The notes below the pieces were generated by a model. That model made no database searches. It worked only from the letters and a program-made list of their open reading frames with translations, and was not told the origin of the DNA. 17,558 bases of DNA, taken from NCBI GenBank assembly GCA_964399605.1, contig CAYNRH010000017.1:1-17558 (forward strand), given 5' to 3'. Positions 1 through 6,736 of this stretch are shown piece by piece (the first letter of the stretch is position 1; the number at the start of each line of letters is the position of its first letter). The stretch comes from JAGGZI01 sp964399605 (GTDB lineage: Archaea > Aenigmatarchaeota > Aenigmatarchaeia > PWEA01 > JAGHBM01). The position numbers were made by a program, and so were the translations under genes.

Positions 1-25
1 GCCAGAAAGAGTATTTCGCCGGTGA

Positions 26-361
26 ATGAGCAGGCCAATAGAGGATTCTCGCCTTAAACCCCAGACGCGACGCCAAATTTTTGGCGGCAAGTTCAGCTTC
101 AGAAATATTTGTTATGACAATGAATATGATTGTGATGCAACATATGATCCGGCTTGGACTTTAGCCGTTAATAATATAAATCAGGATGGAGATACTGCTA
201 CAAAAACCTATACGGAGAATGATTTTGAAAATTGGTTCCCATCTGATGTCTTTTCAAGTGGTAGTAGCAAAATTAGAAAAATAGCGATATGTTTTGATGA
301 TGATAATGGATGTAAACATGACTATAGAATAGCATGGATTAAAGGAAAAATCACTTTATAA
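26..361 (+). CDS. Unrecognised Cys-containing protein, first gene of the pilin cluster (5' end uncertain)
   Basis: I do not recognise this 111-residue protein. It carries two short-spaced cysteine pairs (CYDNEYDC and CFDDDNGC), is acidic and rich in Asn, Asp and Thr, and has no signal peptide or membrane segment in the visible frame. The ATG at 26 overlaps the TGA (27-29) of a frame entering from the left edge, as in translationally coupled genes. The first 25 or so codons are more GC-rich than the rest and read like Arg-rich nonsense, so the true N-terminus could lie upstream in another frame, with a frameshift near 30-100. A perfect 7-bp inverted repeat lies at 71-86. The next gene starts 13 nt downstream and encodes a Cys-containing pilin-like protein, so a secreted or surface role is possible by context only. 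Confidence 0.4.
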   Translation: MSRPIEDSRLKPQTRRQIFGGKFSFRNICYDNEYDCDATYDPAWTLAVNNINQDGDTATKTYTENDFENWFPSDVFSSGSSKIRKIAICFDDDNGCKHDYRIAWIKGKITL

Positions 362-374
362 TAAGGTAATTCAA

Positions 375-671
375 ATGAAAGGAATATCATTGTCGATAAA
401 TGCTGTAATCATGTTAGTTGTTGGTTTGGTTGTGCTTCTGGCACTGCTCGTCATGTTCAAGAGTTCTGTGACCCCTGGCGGAGAAACAATGAAATGGCAG
501 TCAATATGGAATGCTGAATGCAGCAAATACATTGCATCAGGAGGCTGCGACGAGGGAAAAAATGTAAATCCGACTGAAGAAATGGAAGAAGCAGGTCGAC
601 ACCTTGGGATAACGGATTATAAAACAACATGCTGCCGTTCGACTACAACCACCACAACTTTAGGAGGTTAA
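375..671 (+). CDS. Small pilin-like protein with class III signal peptide and Thr tail
   Basis: This 98-residue protein starts with a short basic leader (MKG) followed directly by a hydrophobic segment (about residues 4-28). That is the layout of archaeal type IV pilin-like precursors cut by an FlaK/PibD-type prepilin peptidase after Gly3. The remainder is a small hydrophilic domain with cysteines in WNAECSKY, GGC and a CC pair, then a threonine run (TTTTTT) and LGG at the C-terminus, a possible O-glycosylated or linker tail. It is paralogous to the next gene, sharing the (A)xC-x(n)-SGGC/NGGC and CC pattern. Its last codons (TTA GGA GGT) contain the SD of the next gene, so the two are translated together. 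Assignment as pilin is from the N-terminal signal; the globular part is not a family I can name. Confidence 0.7.
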   Translation: MKGISLSINAVIMLVVGLVVLLALLVMFKSSVTPGGETMKWQSIWNAECSKYIASGGCDEGKNVNPTEEMEEAGRHLGITDYKTTCCRSTTTTTTLGG

Positions 672-675
672 ATTT

Positions 676-996
676 ATGAGAAAGGGAATGTCAATTCCAA
701 TAAATACCATAGTTATATTAGCCATGGCTTTGATTGTTCTTTTGGGAATTGTCGCTTTTTTTACAGGCTCATTTTCAACCCCGGCGAACAGTGTTAAATG
801 CCGCTCACAGCTGAGTGCAGCATGCCAGAGCTTTGCTTCGAACGGGGGATGTGAGAAGGATGCAACGGCAAGCGATATAACCAGCGAACTTGTAGATGCA
901 ATAAACTGCACAAAGGGATGGACCTGGAACCCTACCAACAATGAGAAACTTGAAACAGCAAAATCAATGTGCTGTTTAGGGCTCGAATCAAACTAA
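676..996 (+). CDS. Small pilin-like protein with class III signal peptide (paralogue of preceding gene)
   Basis: This 106-residue protein begins MRKGMSIPINT, a typical archaeal class III signal: a basic leader, cleavage expected after Gly4, then a hydrophobic stretch to about residue 30 that doubles as membrane anchor and filament core. The ectodomain has conserved cysteines (KCRSQ, AACQ, GGCEK, NCTK, MCC), matching the spacing style of the upstream paralogue. That suggests disulphide-stabilised surface domains. The SD GGAGG lies inside the end of the upstream gene and only 4 nt separate the two. Likely a minor pilin or membrane-anchored surface protein; no assembly ATPase is in the window, so filament formation is inference. 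Confidence 0.7.
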   Translation: MRKGMSIPINTIVILAMALIVLLGIVAFFTGSFSTPANSVKCRSQLSAACQSFASNGGCEKDATASDITSELVDAINCTKGWTWNPTNNEKLETAKSMCCLGLESN

Positions 997-997
997 T

Positions 998-1010
998 CTT
1001 TAAATATTTA
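998..1010 (+). promoter_or_regulatory. TATA box of the alba promoter
   Basis: The sequence CTTTAAATATTTA is a strong archaeal TATA element just after the pilin stop codon. A start of transcription about 25 nt from its centre would fall near 1030, giving alba a leader of roughly 110 nt, long for this genome. Confidence 0.6.
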
Positions 1011-1036
1011 TCAAGGCGATTTTAATACAGTAATGC

Positions 1037-1052
1037 TCCTAGAATCCTAGGA
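1037..1052 (+). promoter_or_regulatory. Possible operator: TCCTAG direct repeat with palindrome
   Basis: TCCTAG occurs twice two bases apart (1037-1042 and 1045-1050), and the second copy is part of the palindrome TCCTAGGA (1045-1052). The site lies just downstream of the expected alba transcription start, where a bound repressor would block initiation. Function is inferred from position only. Confidence 0.25.
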
Positions 1053-1071
1053 TAAAAGAAAAACAAAAAAC

Positions 1072-1143
1072 GGAGGGTGCAAAAATCACTGAAATTAAAA
1101 TTTCAGGTTTTTTGTACTCAAGAAAAAAAAGGAGGTGCAAAAA
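1072..1143 (+). promoter_or_regulatory. alba leader: duplicated ribosome-binding segment around a hairpin
   Basis: The segment GGAGGGTGCAAAAAT at 1072 nearly repeats the genuine alba initiation region GGAGGTGCAAAAAATG at 1131, but lacks the ATG. Between the two copies is a perfect 8-bp hairpin (arms 1089-1096 and 1099-1106) followed by six T (1108-1113). The arrangement could be a decoy or relic initiation site, or an attenuator. Confidence 0.35.
1089..1113 (+). terminator. Hairpin plus T-run in alba leader (possible attenuator)
   Basis: Arms CTGAAATT and AATTTCAG pair perfectly with a two-base spacer, or as 7 bp with a 4-base loop, and are followed by G and six T. This resembles an intrinsic terminator located before the alba coding region. 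The stem is AT-rich and weak, so partial termination or no effect is also possible. Confidence 0.3.
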
Positions 1144-1440
1144 ATGGCAGAAGAAAAGAAAAAAGAAAAAGCAGCAGAAAATATGGTATTTGTTGGGAAA
1201 AAGCCAACAATGTCCTACGTCCTCGCATGTGTAACACAGCTAAACAATGGAATGAATGAAATACACATAAAAGCAAGAGGAAAATCAATATCAAAAGCAG
1301 TGGACGTAGCAGAAATTACAAGAAAAAGATTTGCTGAAGGCTCAAAAATAAAATCAATAGACATTGGAACTGACGAAATAACAACTGAAAGTGGAGACAA
1401 GATAAATGTCTCAACTATAGACATTCAATTAGCAAAATAA
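1144..1440 (+). CDS. albA: Alba family DNA/RNA-binding chromatin protein
   Basis: This encodes the small dimeric nucleic-acid-binding protein that coats archaeal DNA and also binds RNA. The 98-residue product has a Lys/Glu-rich N-terminal tail, then VFVGKKPTMSYVLACV, the Alba signature with the basic loop lysines that contact DNA and that are modified in other archaea. After it come the IKARGKSISKAVDVAE helix region and a C-terminal beta hairpin ending in IQLAK. Length is normal for the family. I chose the ATG at 1144, 6 nt after the SD GGAGGTG; the in-frame GTG at 1135 is part of that SD. It has its own TATA box and an unusually long leader with a hairpin, so it is probably regulated apart from the pilin genes. 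Confidence 0.93.
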   Translation: MAEEKKKEKAAENMVFVGKKPTMSYVLACVTQLNNGMNEIHIKARGKSISKAVDVAEITRKRFAEGSKIKSIDIGTDEITTESGDKINVSTIDIQLAK

Positions 1441-1462
1441 ACCTGTTTTGTGGGGATGTCAT

Positions 1463-1484
1463 ATCCCTCTTTCTTTATTTTTTT
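1463..1484 (+). terminator. Pyrimidine/T-rich terminator after alba
   Basis: Just past the alba stop codon the plus strand runs into a pyrimidine-rich tract ending in T-runs (CTTTATTTTTTT). T-tracts without a hairpin are the usual archaeal termination signal. The next gene starts right after it. Confidence 0.45.
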
Positions 1485-1486
1485 AG

Positions 1487-2212
1487 ATGATTGTTATGAG
1501 AAAAAACATTTTAGTTATGAGCAACAAGGGAGGAGTCGGCAAAACAACTGTTGCTGTCAATCTTGCTTACGCACTCATGAAAGACTATAAGGTGGGAATT
1601 TTAGATGCGGATATACATGGGCCAAATGTCCCAAAGATGCTGGGAATTGAAAATGAAAAGCCAGAAGCAGCAGAGGATAAGATGCTGCCGATAAAAATTA
1701 AAAATTTGTATGTAATGTCAGTTGGATTCCTTACAGAAGAATCAAACCAGCCAATAATATGGAGAGGGCCGCTAAAAACCAAGCTCCTGAGACAATTCAT
1801 AAGCGACGTTAAGTGGCCGGAACTTGACTTTCTGATTGTTGACCTGCCCCCAGGGACAGGGGATGAGACAATAACTGTGATGCAATTGCTGAAAGAAAAC
1901 TCATTTTCAGTGGTTGTATCAACACCGCAGGAAGTTTCAAAGATAGACGCTGAAAAGGCAATAGAAGTATCAAAGAAGTTTGGAATTCCAGTAATAGGAT
2001 TGGTAGAAAACATGTCCGGAGAAATTTTTGGCTCTGGAAAAATTGAGAAATTTGCAAAAGATAATGGTATAAACTTTCTTGGAAGAATAGAGCTTGACAA
2101 AACAATTACAGAATCATCAAACAACGGCAAGCCATTTGTATTAGAGAATAACAAAGCATCGGAAGAATTTAATAAAATAGTTGAAAAAATCACTGACAAA
2201 TTAATAAGATAG
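1487..2212 (+). CDS. Mrp/NBP35 (ApbC)-family P-loop ATPase lacking cysteines
   Basis: A 241-residue P-loop ATPase of the Mrp/Nbp35 family, which in other organisms binds and hands on Fe-S clusters. It shows the deviant Walker A NKGGVGKTT (about residues 13-21), DADIHGPN (switch I) near 41-48, the Mrp-typical WRGPLK motif, the Walker B region FLIVDLPPGTGD, and ENMSG. Family members normally have a CxxC in the stretch right after ENMSG, used to hold a bridging cluster. Here the text continues EIFGSGKIEKFAKD, and the whole protein contains no cysteine. The fold and ATPase are intact, so Fe-S carriage must be lost or borrowed from a partner. Start could be ATG 1487 or ATG 1496 (MRKNI); no SD is visible, suggesting a leaderless or weak start. 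Confidence 0.88.
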   Translation: MIVMRKNILVMSNKGGVGKTTVAVNLAYALMKDYKVGILDADIHGPNVPKMLGIENEKPEAAEDKMLPIKIKNLYVMSVGFLTEESNQPIIWRGPLKTKLLRQFISDVKWPELDFLIVDLPPGTGDETITVMQLLKENSFSVVVSTPQEVSKIDAEKAIEVSKKFGIPVIGLVENMSGEIFGSGKIEKFAKDNGINFLGRIELDKTITESSNNGKPFVLENNKASEEFNKIVEKITDKLIR

Positions 2213-2215
2213 AAA

Positions 2216-2227
2216 CCTTTTTAAATG
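2216..2227 (+). promoter_or_regulatory. TATA box of the psmA-led superoperon
   Basis: CCTTTTTAAATG lies just after the mrp stop codon. Its centre predicts a transcription start near 2248, just ahead of the SD AGGTGA (2251-2256) of psmA, giving a very short leader. It is the best candidate promoter for the genes up to pfdB. Confidence 0.5.
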
Positions 2228-2261
2228 TAAAAGTCCTAAAAAGGTTAAGTAGGTGAAGTAA

Positions 2262-2972
2262 ATGGAAGTTATGCCAGATATGGGTAAACTGGGTTATGAC
2301 AGAGCAATTGTAACGTTCTCGCCTGATGGAAGGCTATTTCAGGTTGAATATGCAAGAGAAGCTGTTAAAAGAGGCACAACATCTGTTGCTGTCGTTTTCA
2401 AGAATGGCATAGTAATAATTGCAGCAAAACATAATGACAAATTATCAGCAGTTAATTTTCAGAACGAAAAAATACAGCAGATAGACGAACATATAGGAAT
2501 AGTATCGTCCGGATTGCTTGGTGATGCAAGGGTTCTTGTAGACAAAGCAAGGGTAAAGGCACAGATACATAGAATAACATATGAAGAACCAATAGACACC
2601 ATAAGCCTGACAAAATACATTTCAGACTTAAAGCAAATGCATACACAGTACGCAGGGCTAAGACCTATGGGTGTATCTTTCTTGATAGCAGGCATGGATG
2701 AAAATCCATTCCTGTTTGAAACAGATCCCGGCGGTTCAATGTTTGAATGGAAGGCGCAAGCAATCGGGAGAGGTGTCGAGGCAGCAAGAAAAGTTTTGGA
2801 GGGGGAATGGAAAGAAAACATGGAAAAGGATAAGGCAATCTCCCTTGCATTAAAGGCCCTGAAAAAATCTGAAAAAATAGGCAATGAAAGCATAGAACTT
2901 GCAATAATAGATAAAAATGGATTCAAAAAGTACAAAGGTAAAGAAAAGCTAAATCTTTTGAAAAAATCTTAA
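2262..2972 (+). CDS. psmA: 20S proteasome alpha subunit
   Basis: This encodes the 236-residue alpha subunit that forms the outer gate rings of the 20S proteasome in the cytoplasm. The N-terminus has the alpha-type signature YDRAIVTFSPDGRLFQVEYA (about residues 12-31), including the Tyr-Asp-Arg gating element and the H0 helix region. The rest follows the Ntn fold with the conserved GLLGDARVLV, and the lysine of FKNGIVIIAAK. There is no N-terminal propeptide or catalytic Thr1, as expected for an alpha subunit; no beta subunit lies in the window. ATG 2262 has the SD AGGTGA 5 nt before it. Next gene SBDS starts 22 nt downstream; this is the standard head of the archaeal exosome superoperon. Confidence 0.96.
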   Translation: MEVMPDMGKLGYDRAIVTFSPDGRLFQVEYAREAVKRGTTSVAVVFKNGIVIIAAKHNDKLSAVNFQNEKIQQIDEHIGIVSSGLLGDARVLVDKARVKAQIHRITYEEPIDTISLTKYISDLKQMHTQYAGLRPMGVSFLIAGMDENPFLFETDPGGSMFEWKAQAIGRGVEAARKVLEGEWKENMEKDKAISLALKALKKSEKIGNESIELAIIDKNGFKKYKGKEKLNLLKKS

Positions 2973-2994
2973 ATTTGGTAACGGCGATCTTAAT

Positions 2995-3699
2995 ATGTCC
3001 ATTTCTACAGAAGACGCGGTCATAGCTAGACTAACATCTCATGGAAAAAAGTTTGAGATTCTGGTGGACCCATACAAAGCTCTTGATGTTAAAAGAGGAA
3101 AAGACGTTCCAATAGAGGAACTTGTGGTAATTGAAGGTGTATTTGAAGATTCAGCAAAAGGGGAAAGATGCACCGAAGACGACATAAACAAGGCTTTTGG
3201 AACATCAGACTTTAAAGAGATAGCGTACAAAATAATAAGGCACGGAGACGTCCAACTGACAACAGAACAAAGAAGAAAGATGAAAGAAGATAAAACAAAG
3301 AAAATAGCAGACATGATATCAAGAAGGGCAATGGACCCGCAAACAAAAACGCCCCATCCGCCGCAGAGGATTTTAAATGCAATGAATGAAGCCCGCGTCA
3401 ACATAAACGAAATGGAGTCAGCAGAATCACAAATTGAAAGGGTTGTAGATGCTTTAAGGCCAATAATACCTATAAGCATGGAGACTATGCAGATTGCTGT
3501 CAGAATACCAGCTTCATATGCAGGGAAAGCTTATGGAAAAGTAAAAGAATTCGGACATATTAAAAAAGAAGAATGGAGAAATGACGGCTCGTGGTCGTGC
3601 ATAATAGAAATTCCCGGAGGAATGCAGGGGGAATTTTACAATTTATTAAATTCTCTGACAAAAGGAGAATGCGAAACCAAAATAATAAAGGATAAATAA
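2995..3699 (+). CDS. Ribosome maturation factor SBDS homologue
   Basis: A 234-residue archaeal SBDS protein, which acts on the 60S-type large subunit; in eukaryotes it works with an EF2-like GTPase to release anti-association factor eIF6. The N-terminal FYSH domain (about 1-90) contains the basic KRGKDVPIEEL region. The helical middle domain contains TEQRRKMKEDKTKKIADMISRRAMDP and HPPQRILNAM, and the C-terminal ferredoxin-like domain begins near IPISMETMQIAVRIP. Length is normal for archaea. The SD is weak (GGCGAT, 6 nt before ATG), unlike the strong GGTGA of its neighbours. It sits between psmA and rrp4, the conserved order across many archaea. Confidence 0.94.
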   Translation: MSISTEDAVIARLTSHGKKFEILVDPYKALDVKRGKDVPIEELVVIEGVFEDSAKGERCTEDDINKAFGTSDFKEIAYKIIRHGDVQLTTEQRRKMKEDKTKKIADMISRRAMDPQTKTPHPPQRILNAMNEARVNINEMESAESQIERVVDALRPIIPISMETMQIAVRIPASYAGKAYGKVKEFGHIKKEEWRNDGSWSCIIEIPGGMQGEFYNLLNSLTKGECETKIIKDK

Positions 3700-3730
3700 T
3701 TATGTTTTAAATTATAAGAGAGGTGTTAAG

Positions 3731-4444
3731 ATGGAAGATAAAATAGAAAGCAAACCGCTTGTAGAAGAGAAAAAAGTAGTTGTTCCTGGCGAAGTGCTTG
3801 CCACAGGCATAGAATTTTTGCCTGGTAAAGGAGCATATAAAGAGAATGGAGAAGTTAGAAGCAAAATATTGGGACTGGTAAAATTTAAAAATCATCTTGT
3901 AAGCGTAATTCCACTCGCTGGAGTGTATATACCGGTGCCAAACGACAGAATTATTGGAGAAGTAAAGGACGTCCAGATAACATCCTGGTTCGTTGATATA
4001 AACTCTCCATATATGGGGTTTCTATCCCTGTCTGAAGGTGTTGAGGAATTTGTTGACTTATCAAAGAAAGACATAACAGAATACTTTGATGTTGGAGATG
4101 TTATATATGCAAAAATTCAAAAGGTTACAAAGAAAAAGGATGTCCAACTAACAATGAAAGACCACATGTGCAGAAAACTTCATGATGGAAACATAATAAG
4201 GATAAACCCAGCAAAGGTTCCAAGGGTTATAGGAAAGTCAGGAAGTATGATAGAAATGATAAAAAACAAGACAGGGTCACATATTATAGTTGGGCAGAAT
4301 GGGCTCGTATGGCTCAATGGAGGCAAAGAGTCACTTGCAACAAAAGCCATACTTACCATAGAAAACGAAAGCCATAAAGAAGGATTAACTGATAGAATAG
4401 CAGAAATGCTTGATAAAGAACTAAAAGGTGATAACAATGAGTGA
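3731..4444 (+). CDS. rrp4: Exosome RNA-binding cap subunit Rrp4
   Basis: This 237-residue protein forms part of the RNA-binding cap on the archaeal exosome, which guides RNA 3' ends into the Rrp41-Rrp42 ring. An N-terminal domain (VVPGEVLATG near residues 18-27) is followed by an S1 domain (about 68-145, IIGEVKDVQITSWFVDI through KDVQLTMKD). A KH domain has the GxxG loop in RVIGKSGSMIEMI and the GQNGLVWLNG strand. The SD GAGGTG precedes ATG 3731. Its 3' end overlaps rrp41 by 8 nt, so translation of the two is likely coupled. Confidence 0.95.
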   Translation: MEDKIESKPLVEEKKVVVPGEVLATGIEFLPGKGAYKENGEVRSKILGLVKFKNHLVSVIPLAGVYIPVPNDRIIGEVKDVQITSWFVDINSPYMGFLSLSEGVEEFVDLSKKDITEYFDVGDVIYAKIQKVTKKKDVQLTMKDHMCRKLHDGNIIRINPAKVPRVIGKSGSMIEMIKNKTGSHIIVGQNGLVWLNGGKESLATKAILTIENESHKEGLTDRIAEMLDKELKGDNNE

Positions 4445-5171
4445 ATTGATAAAAAACGATACCAGAATAGACGGCAGAAAACTTAATGAGCTTAGAGAAA
4501 TTGAAGCTAAAGTTGGTATAATCAAGAGAGCCACTGGCTCGGCATATTTCAGGCTTGGCAACACTTCTGCCATAGCAGCAGTATACGGACCAAGAGAATT
4601 GCATCCAAAGCACTTGAACGACCCTATAAAAGCATTTGTAAAATGCAGGTATAACATGGCTCCTTTCTCGACAAAAGAAAGAATAAGGCCTGGCCCAAAG
4701 AGAAGGTCCATAGAAATTAGCAAAGTTATAAAAGAAGCCCTCTCATCTGTGATATTTTTGGAGGAATTTCCAAAATCAGGCATAGAAGTTTATATAGAGA
4801 TATTGGAAGCAGACGCCAGCACCAGATGTGTCGGACTCAATGCAGCATCATTGGCGCTTGCAGATGCAGGAATACCAATGAGAGATTTGATTGCTTCCTG
4901 CGCCGCGGGAAAGGTAGAAGGGAAATTAATACTTGACGTAGCAGGAAAGGAAGACACGGAAGGGGAGGTTGACCTTCCAATAGCATACATACCACATGAA
5001 AACAAGATATATCTGCTTCAAATGGATGGAATAATAACAGAGGAAGAACTGAAAAAAGCCATTGACATGGCAATAGAAGGCTCTAAAAAAATATATGAGA
5101 AGCAGGTGGAAGCACTGAAGGAGAAATATGGAAGTTTTGAAAAAGTTGAAAAAAAAGAGGTGGGAGCATGA
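4437..5171 (+). CDS. rrp41: Exosome catalytic subunit Rrp41
   Basis: The 244-residue RNase PH-family protein supplies the phosphorolytic sites of the archaeal exosome, degrading RNA 3' to 5' with phosphate. Landmarks are RIDGRKLNELR at the N-terminus and MAPFSTKERIRPGPKRRS, which carries the arginines that bind RNA and phosphate. ILEADASTRCVGLNAASLALADAG and the acidic GEVDLPIAY follow, the latter holding the catalytic aspartate. The start is ATG 4437, 6 nt after the SD AAAGGTG; the in-frame GTG at 4428 is inside that SD and would add three residues. It overlaps the end of rrp4 and shares an ATGA (5168-5171) with rrp42, which fits equimolar assembly of the hexameric ring. Confidence 0.96.
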   Translation: MSELIKNDTRIDGRKLNELREIEAKVGIIKRATGSAYFRLGNTSAIAAVYGPRELHPKHLNDPIKAFVKCRYNMAPFSTKERIRPGPKRRSIEISKVIKEALSSVIFLEEFPKSGIEVYIEILEADASTRCVGLNAASLALADAGIPMRDLIASCAAGKVEGKLILDVAGKEDTEGEVDLPIAYIPHENKIYLLQMDGIITEEELKKAIDMAIEGSKKIYEKQVEALKEKYGSFEKVEKKEVGA

Positions 5172-5947
5172 TCACTGAAATAGATAAGAGCTACATAAAA
5201 AATCTTATAGTAGATGGCAAAAGAACAGACGGAAGAGGGTTTAAGGAGTTTAGGAAGCTGGATATAAAGAGGGGATATGCAAAAAATGCAGAGGGCTCTG
5301 CCCTGGTGACACTTGGAAACACACAGGTATTGGTCGGCGTCAAGATGGAAGTTGGAGAACCTTATCCAGACTCTCTTGATGAGGGTATATTGATGGTTAA
5401 TGCTGAGCTTGTTCCAATAGCATCGCCTGAATTTGAAACAGGCCCGCCTGATGAATATTCTATAGAACTCGCAAGAGTTGTGGATAGAGGTGTCAGAGAA
5501 TCAAAATGCATTAATATGAAAAAATTATGCATAAAAGAAGGCGAGAAGGTCTGGATGGTTTGTATTGACATACATGTCATAAGCGACAACGGAAACCTTA
5601 TGGACGCATCAAGCATTGGTGCAATAGCAGCGCTGTTAGACACAAAAATACCTAAAATAGAAGAAGACGGCACTGTAAACAGGGAAGAGTACACAGGAAA
5701 ATTAGAAATAAGCAAAATACCTATATCATGCACTATAAATAAGATAGCAGGCAAATTATTAATAGACCCGAACTTTGAAGAAGAAGATGCCACAGAAGGA
5801 AAGATAACGATAACAACAATAGACAATGCCATCTGCGCAATTCAAAAAAGCGGGGTTGGCGGGTTTACACCTGAAGAAATTCAAGAAGCTATAAAAATAT
5901 CAAAAGAGATAGGTAGTGATATAAGAAAGAAATATTTTGCAGAGTGA
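5168..5947 (+). CDS. rrp42: Exosome non-catalytic subunit Rrp42
   Basis: This 259-residue RNase PH-fold protein alternates with Rrp41 in the exosome ring. It is normally catalytically inactive but needed for substrate binding and ring structure. Recognisable parts are RTDGRGFKEFRKLDIKRGY, EGSALVTLGNTQVLVGVK, FETGPPDEYSIELARVVDRGVRES and the C-terminal helix region GGFTPEEIQEAIKIS. It lacks the catalytic acidic motif GEVDLP of Rrp41; the matching place reads EEDATEGKITITT. The ATG overlaps the rrp41 stop as ATGA, and its own stop lies within the SD region of rpl37ae. Confidence 0.95.
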   Translation: MITEIDKSYIKNLIVDGKRTDGRGFKEFRKLDIKRGYAKNAEGSALVTLGNTQVLVGVKMEVGEPYPDSLDEGILMVNAELVPIASPEFETGPPDEYSIELARVVDRGVRESKCINMKKLCIKEGEKVWMVCIDIHVISDNGNLMDASSIGAIAALLDTKIPKIEEDGTVNREEYTGKLEISKIPISCTINKIAGKLLIDPNFEEEDATEGKITITTIDNAICAIQKSGVGGFTPEEIQEAIKISKEIGSDIRKKYFAE

Positions 5948-5951
5948 TTTT

Positions 5952-6188
5952 ATGGGAAGGAAAAAAAAGGTAGGAAGTGCAGGAAGATTTGGCTCAAGGT
6001 ATGGAAGGAAAATCAGATTAAGAATAAACAAGCTTGAAGAGATGTACAAGAAAAAAACGTATGAATGCCCTTCCTGTCACAAGAACAGCCTGAAAAGGAA
6101 TGCCTTTGGAATATGGGTATGCAAAAACTGTGGCAAAAAAATAGCAGGTGGAGCATACAGACCGCCATCAAAGGTGAAAATTGCTTAA
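5952..6188 (+). CDS. rpl37ae: Large-subunit ribosomal protein L37Ae (eL43)
   Basis: A 78-residue basic ribosomal protein with a C4 zinc ribbon: CPSC and CKNC spaced by 14 residues, in the order usual for eL43, after the conserved GSAGRFGSRYGRK N-terminus, and ending with GGAYRPPSKVKIA. The true start is ATG 5952 (MGRKKKVGS) with the GTGATTTT spacing seen in neighbouring genes; an upstream TTG at 5937 lies inside rrp42 and would add an unlikely prefix. It is the usual neighbour of rrp42 and rpoP in archaeal genomes. Confidence 0.95.
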   Translation: MGRKKKVGSAGRFGSRYGRKIRLRINKLEEMYKKKTYECPSCHKNSLKRNAFGIWVCKNCGKKIAGGAYRPPSKVKIA

Positions 6189-6221
6189 GTATAAATATAA
6201 TAAAAGACACTAAGTGATTTT

Positions 6222-6356
6222 ATGTATAAATGTTTAAACTGTGGTAAAGATGTATCATTGGAAGAATTGAAGAAAAGAGTGAGATGTCCTTACTGTGGGT
6301 ACAGAATACTTTTAAAGAAACAGACAGGAATTGAAAGGAAAGTAAAAGCGAGGTGA
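6222..6356 (+). CDS. rpoP: DNA-directed RNA polymerase subunit P (Rpb12-like)
   Basis: A 44-residue zinc-ribbon subunit of archaeal RNA polymerase, easy to miss by length. The protein reads MYKCLNCGKDVSLEELKKR, then VRCPYCGYRILLKK and a basic tail; the four cysteines form CxxC...CxxC with RCPYCGYRIL being the hallmark of Rpb12/RpoP, which bridges large subunits of the enzyme. The SD GTGATTTT directly precedes ATG 6222. Its TGA (6354-6356) is inside the SD of pfdB. The 33-nt gap upstream is AT-rich (TATAAATATAA at 6190-6200) and might hold a secondary promoter, though the spacing to the SD is tight. Confidence 0.95.
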   Translation: MYKCLNCGKDVSLEELKKRVRCPYCGYRILLKKQTGIERKVKAR

Positions 6357-6360
6357 TTTT

Positions 6361-6729
6361 TTGACAGAAAGAATTTCTCCAGAGGCACAGATGCTTGTTG
6401 CACAGCTACAGCAGCAGCAACAGCAATTACAAAATATCTCATTGCAAAAACAAAGTCTTACATACCAAAAAATGGAAATAGAAAGTGCTTTGAGTGAATT
6501 GGAAAAAACAAAGGAAAACGAAGAGGTTTTCAAAGTTGTTGGTCCAATACTTGTAAAAAAATCCAAAGGAGACCTGAAAAAGGAGCTTGAAGACAAAAGA
6601 GATGAAATAAACAGCAGAATAAAAATGATAGAAAACAGTGAAAAGAAAATAAGAGACAATGCAATCAAGAATCAGGAGAATCTGCAGAAAATAATGAACA
6701 ATGGAAGCAACGAAAAAGTGGCAGAATAA
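6361..6729 (+). CDS. pfdB: Prefoldin beta subunit
   Basis: The 122-residue beta subunit of the hexameric prefoldin chaperone, which captures unfolded proteins and passes them to the thermosome. It is made of two coiled-coil helices flanking a beta hairpin: the N-terminal helix contains a glutamine run (QLQQQQQQLQ), the hairpin contains VFKVVGPILVKK, and the C-terminal helix is KELEDKRDEINSRIKMIENSEKKI. The start is TTG 6361, set by the SD GAGGTGA exactly as far away as the ATG of neighbours; no ATG is available near the N-terminus. It is 4 nt from the rpoP stop and closes the superoperon. Confidence 0.94.
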   Translation: MTERISPEAQMLVAQLQQQQQQLQNISLQKQSLTYQKMEIESALSELEKTKENEEVFKVVGPILVKKSKGDLKKELEDKRDEINSRIKMIENSEKKIRDNAIKNQENLQKIMNNGSNEKVAE

Positions 6730-6736
6730 AACCAAT

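Noticed and set aside
3..57. Ends of upstream genes in two other frames (stops at 29 and 55-57)
   Set aside because: Too few codons to tell which, if either, is a real gene end; only noted as context for the first gene.
1077..1259. GTG-initiated frame overlapping the alba start, possible upstream ORF
   Set aside because: The sequence turns into basic low-complexity text where it overlaps alba in another frame. Its GTG lies within the duplicated SD, so it is an open frame by chance.
1585..2199. Long minus-strand open frame (204 codons) opposite the Mrp gene
   Set aside because: Antisense shadow; Ser/Phe-rich without motifs, while the plus strand has clear Mrp motifs.
3703..3718. TATA-like TTTTAAATTATA before rrp4
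   Set aside because: Too close to the rrp4 ATG: a start 26 nt downstream would fall inside the gene and exclude its SD.
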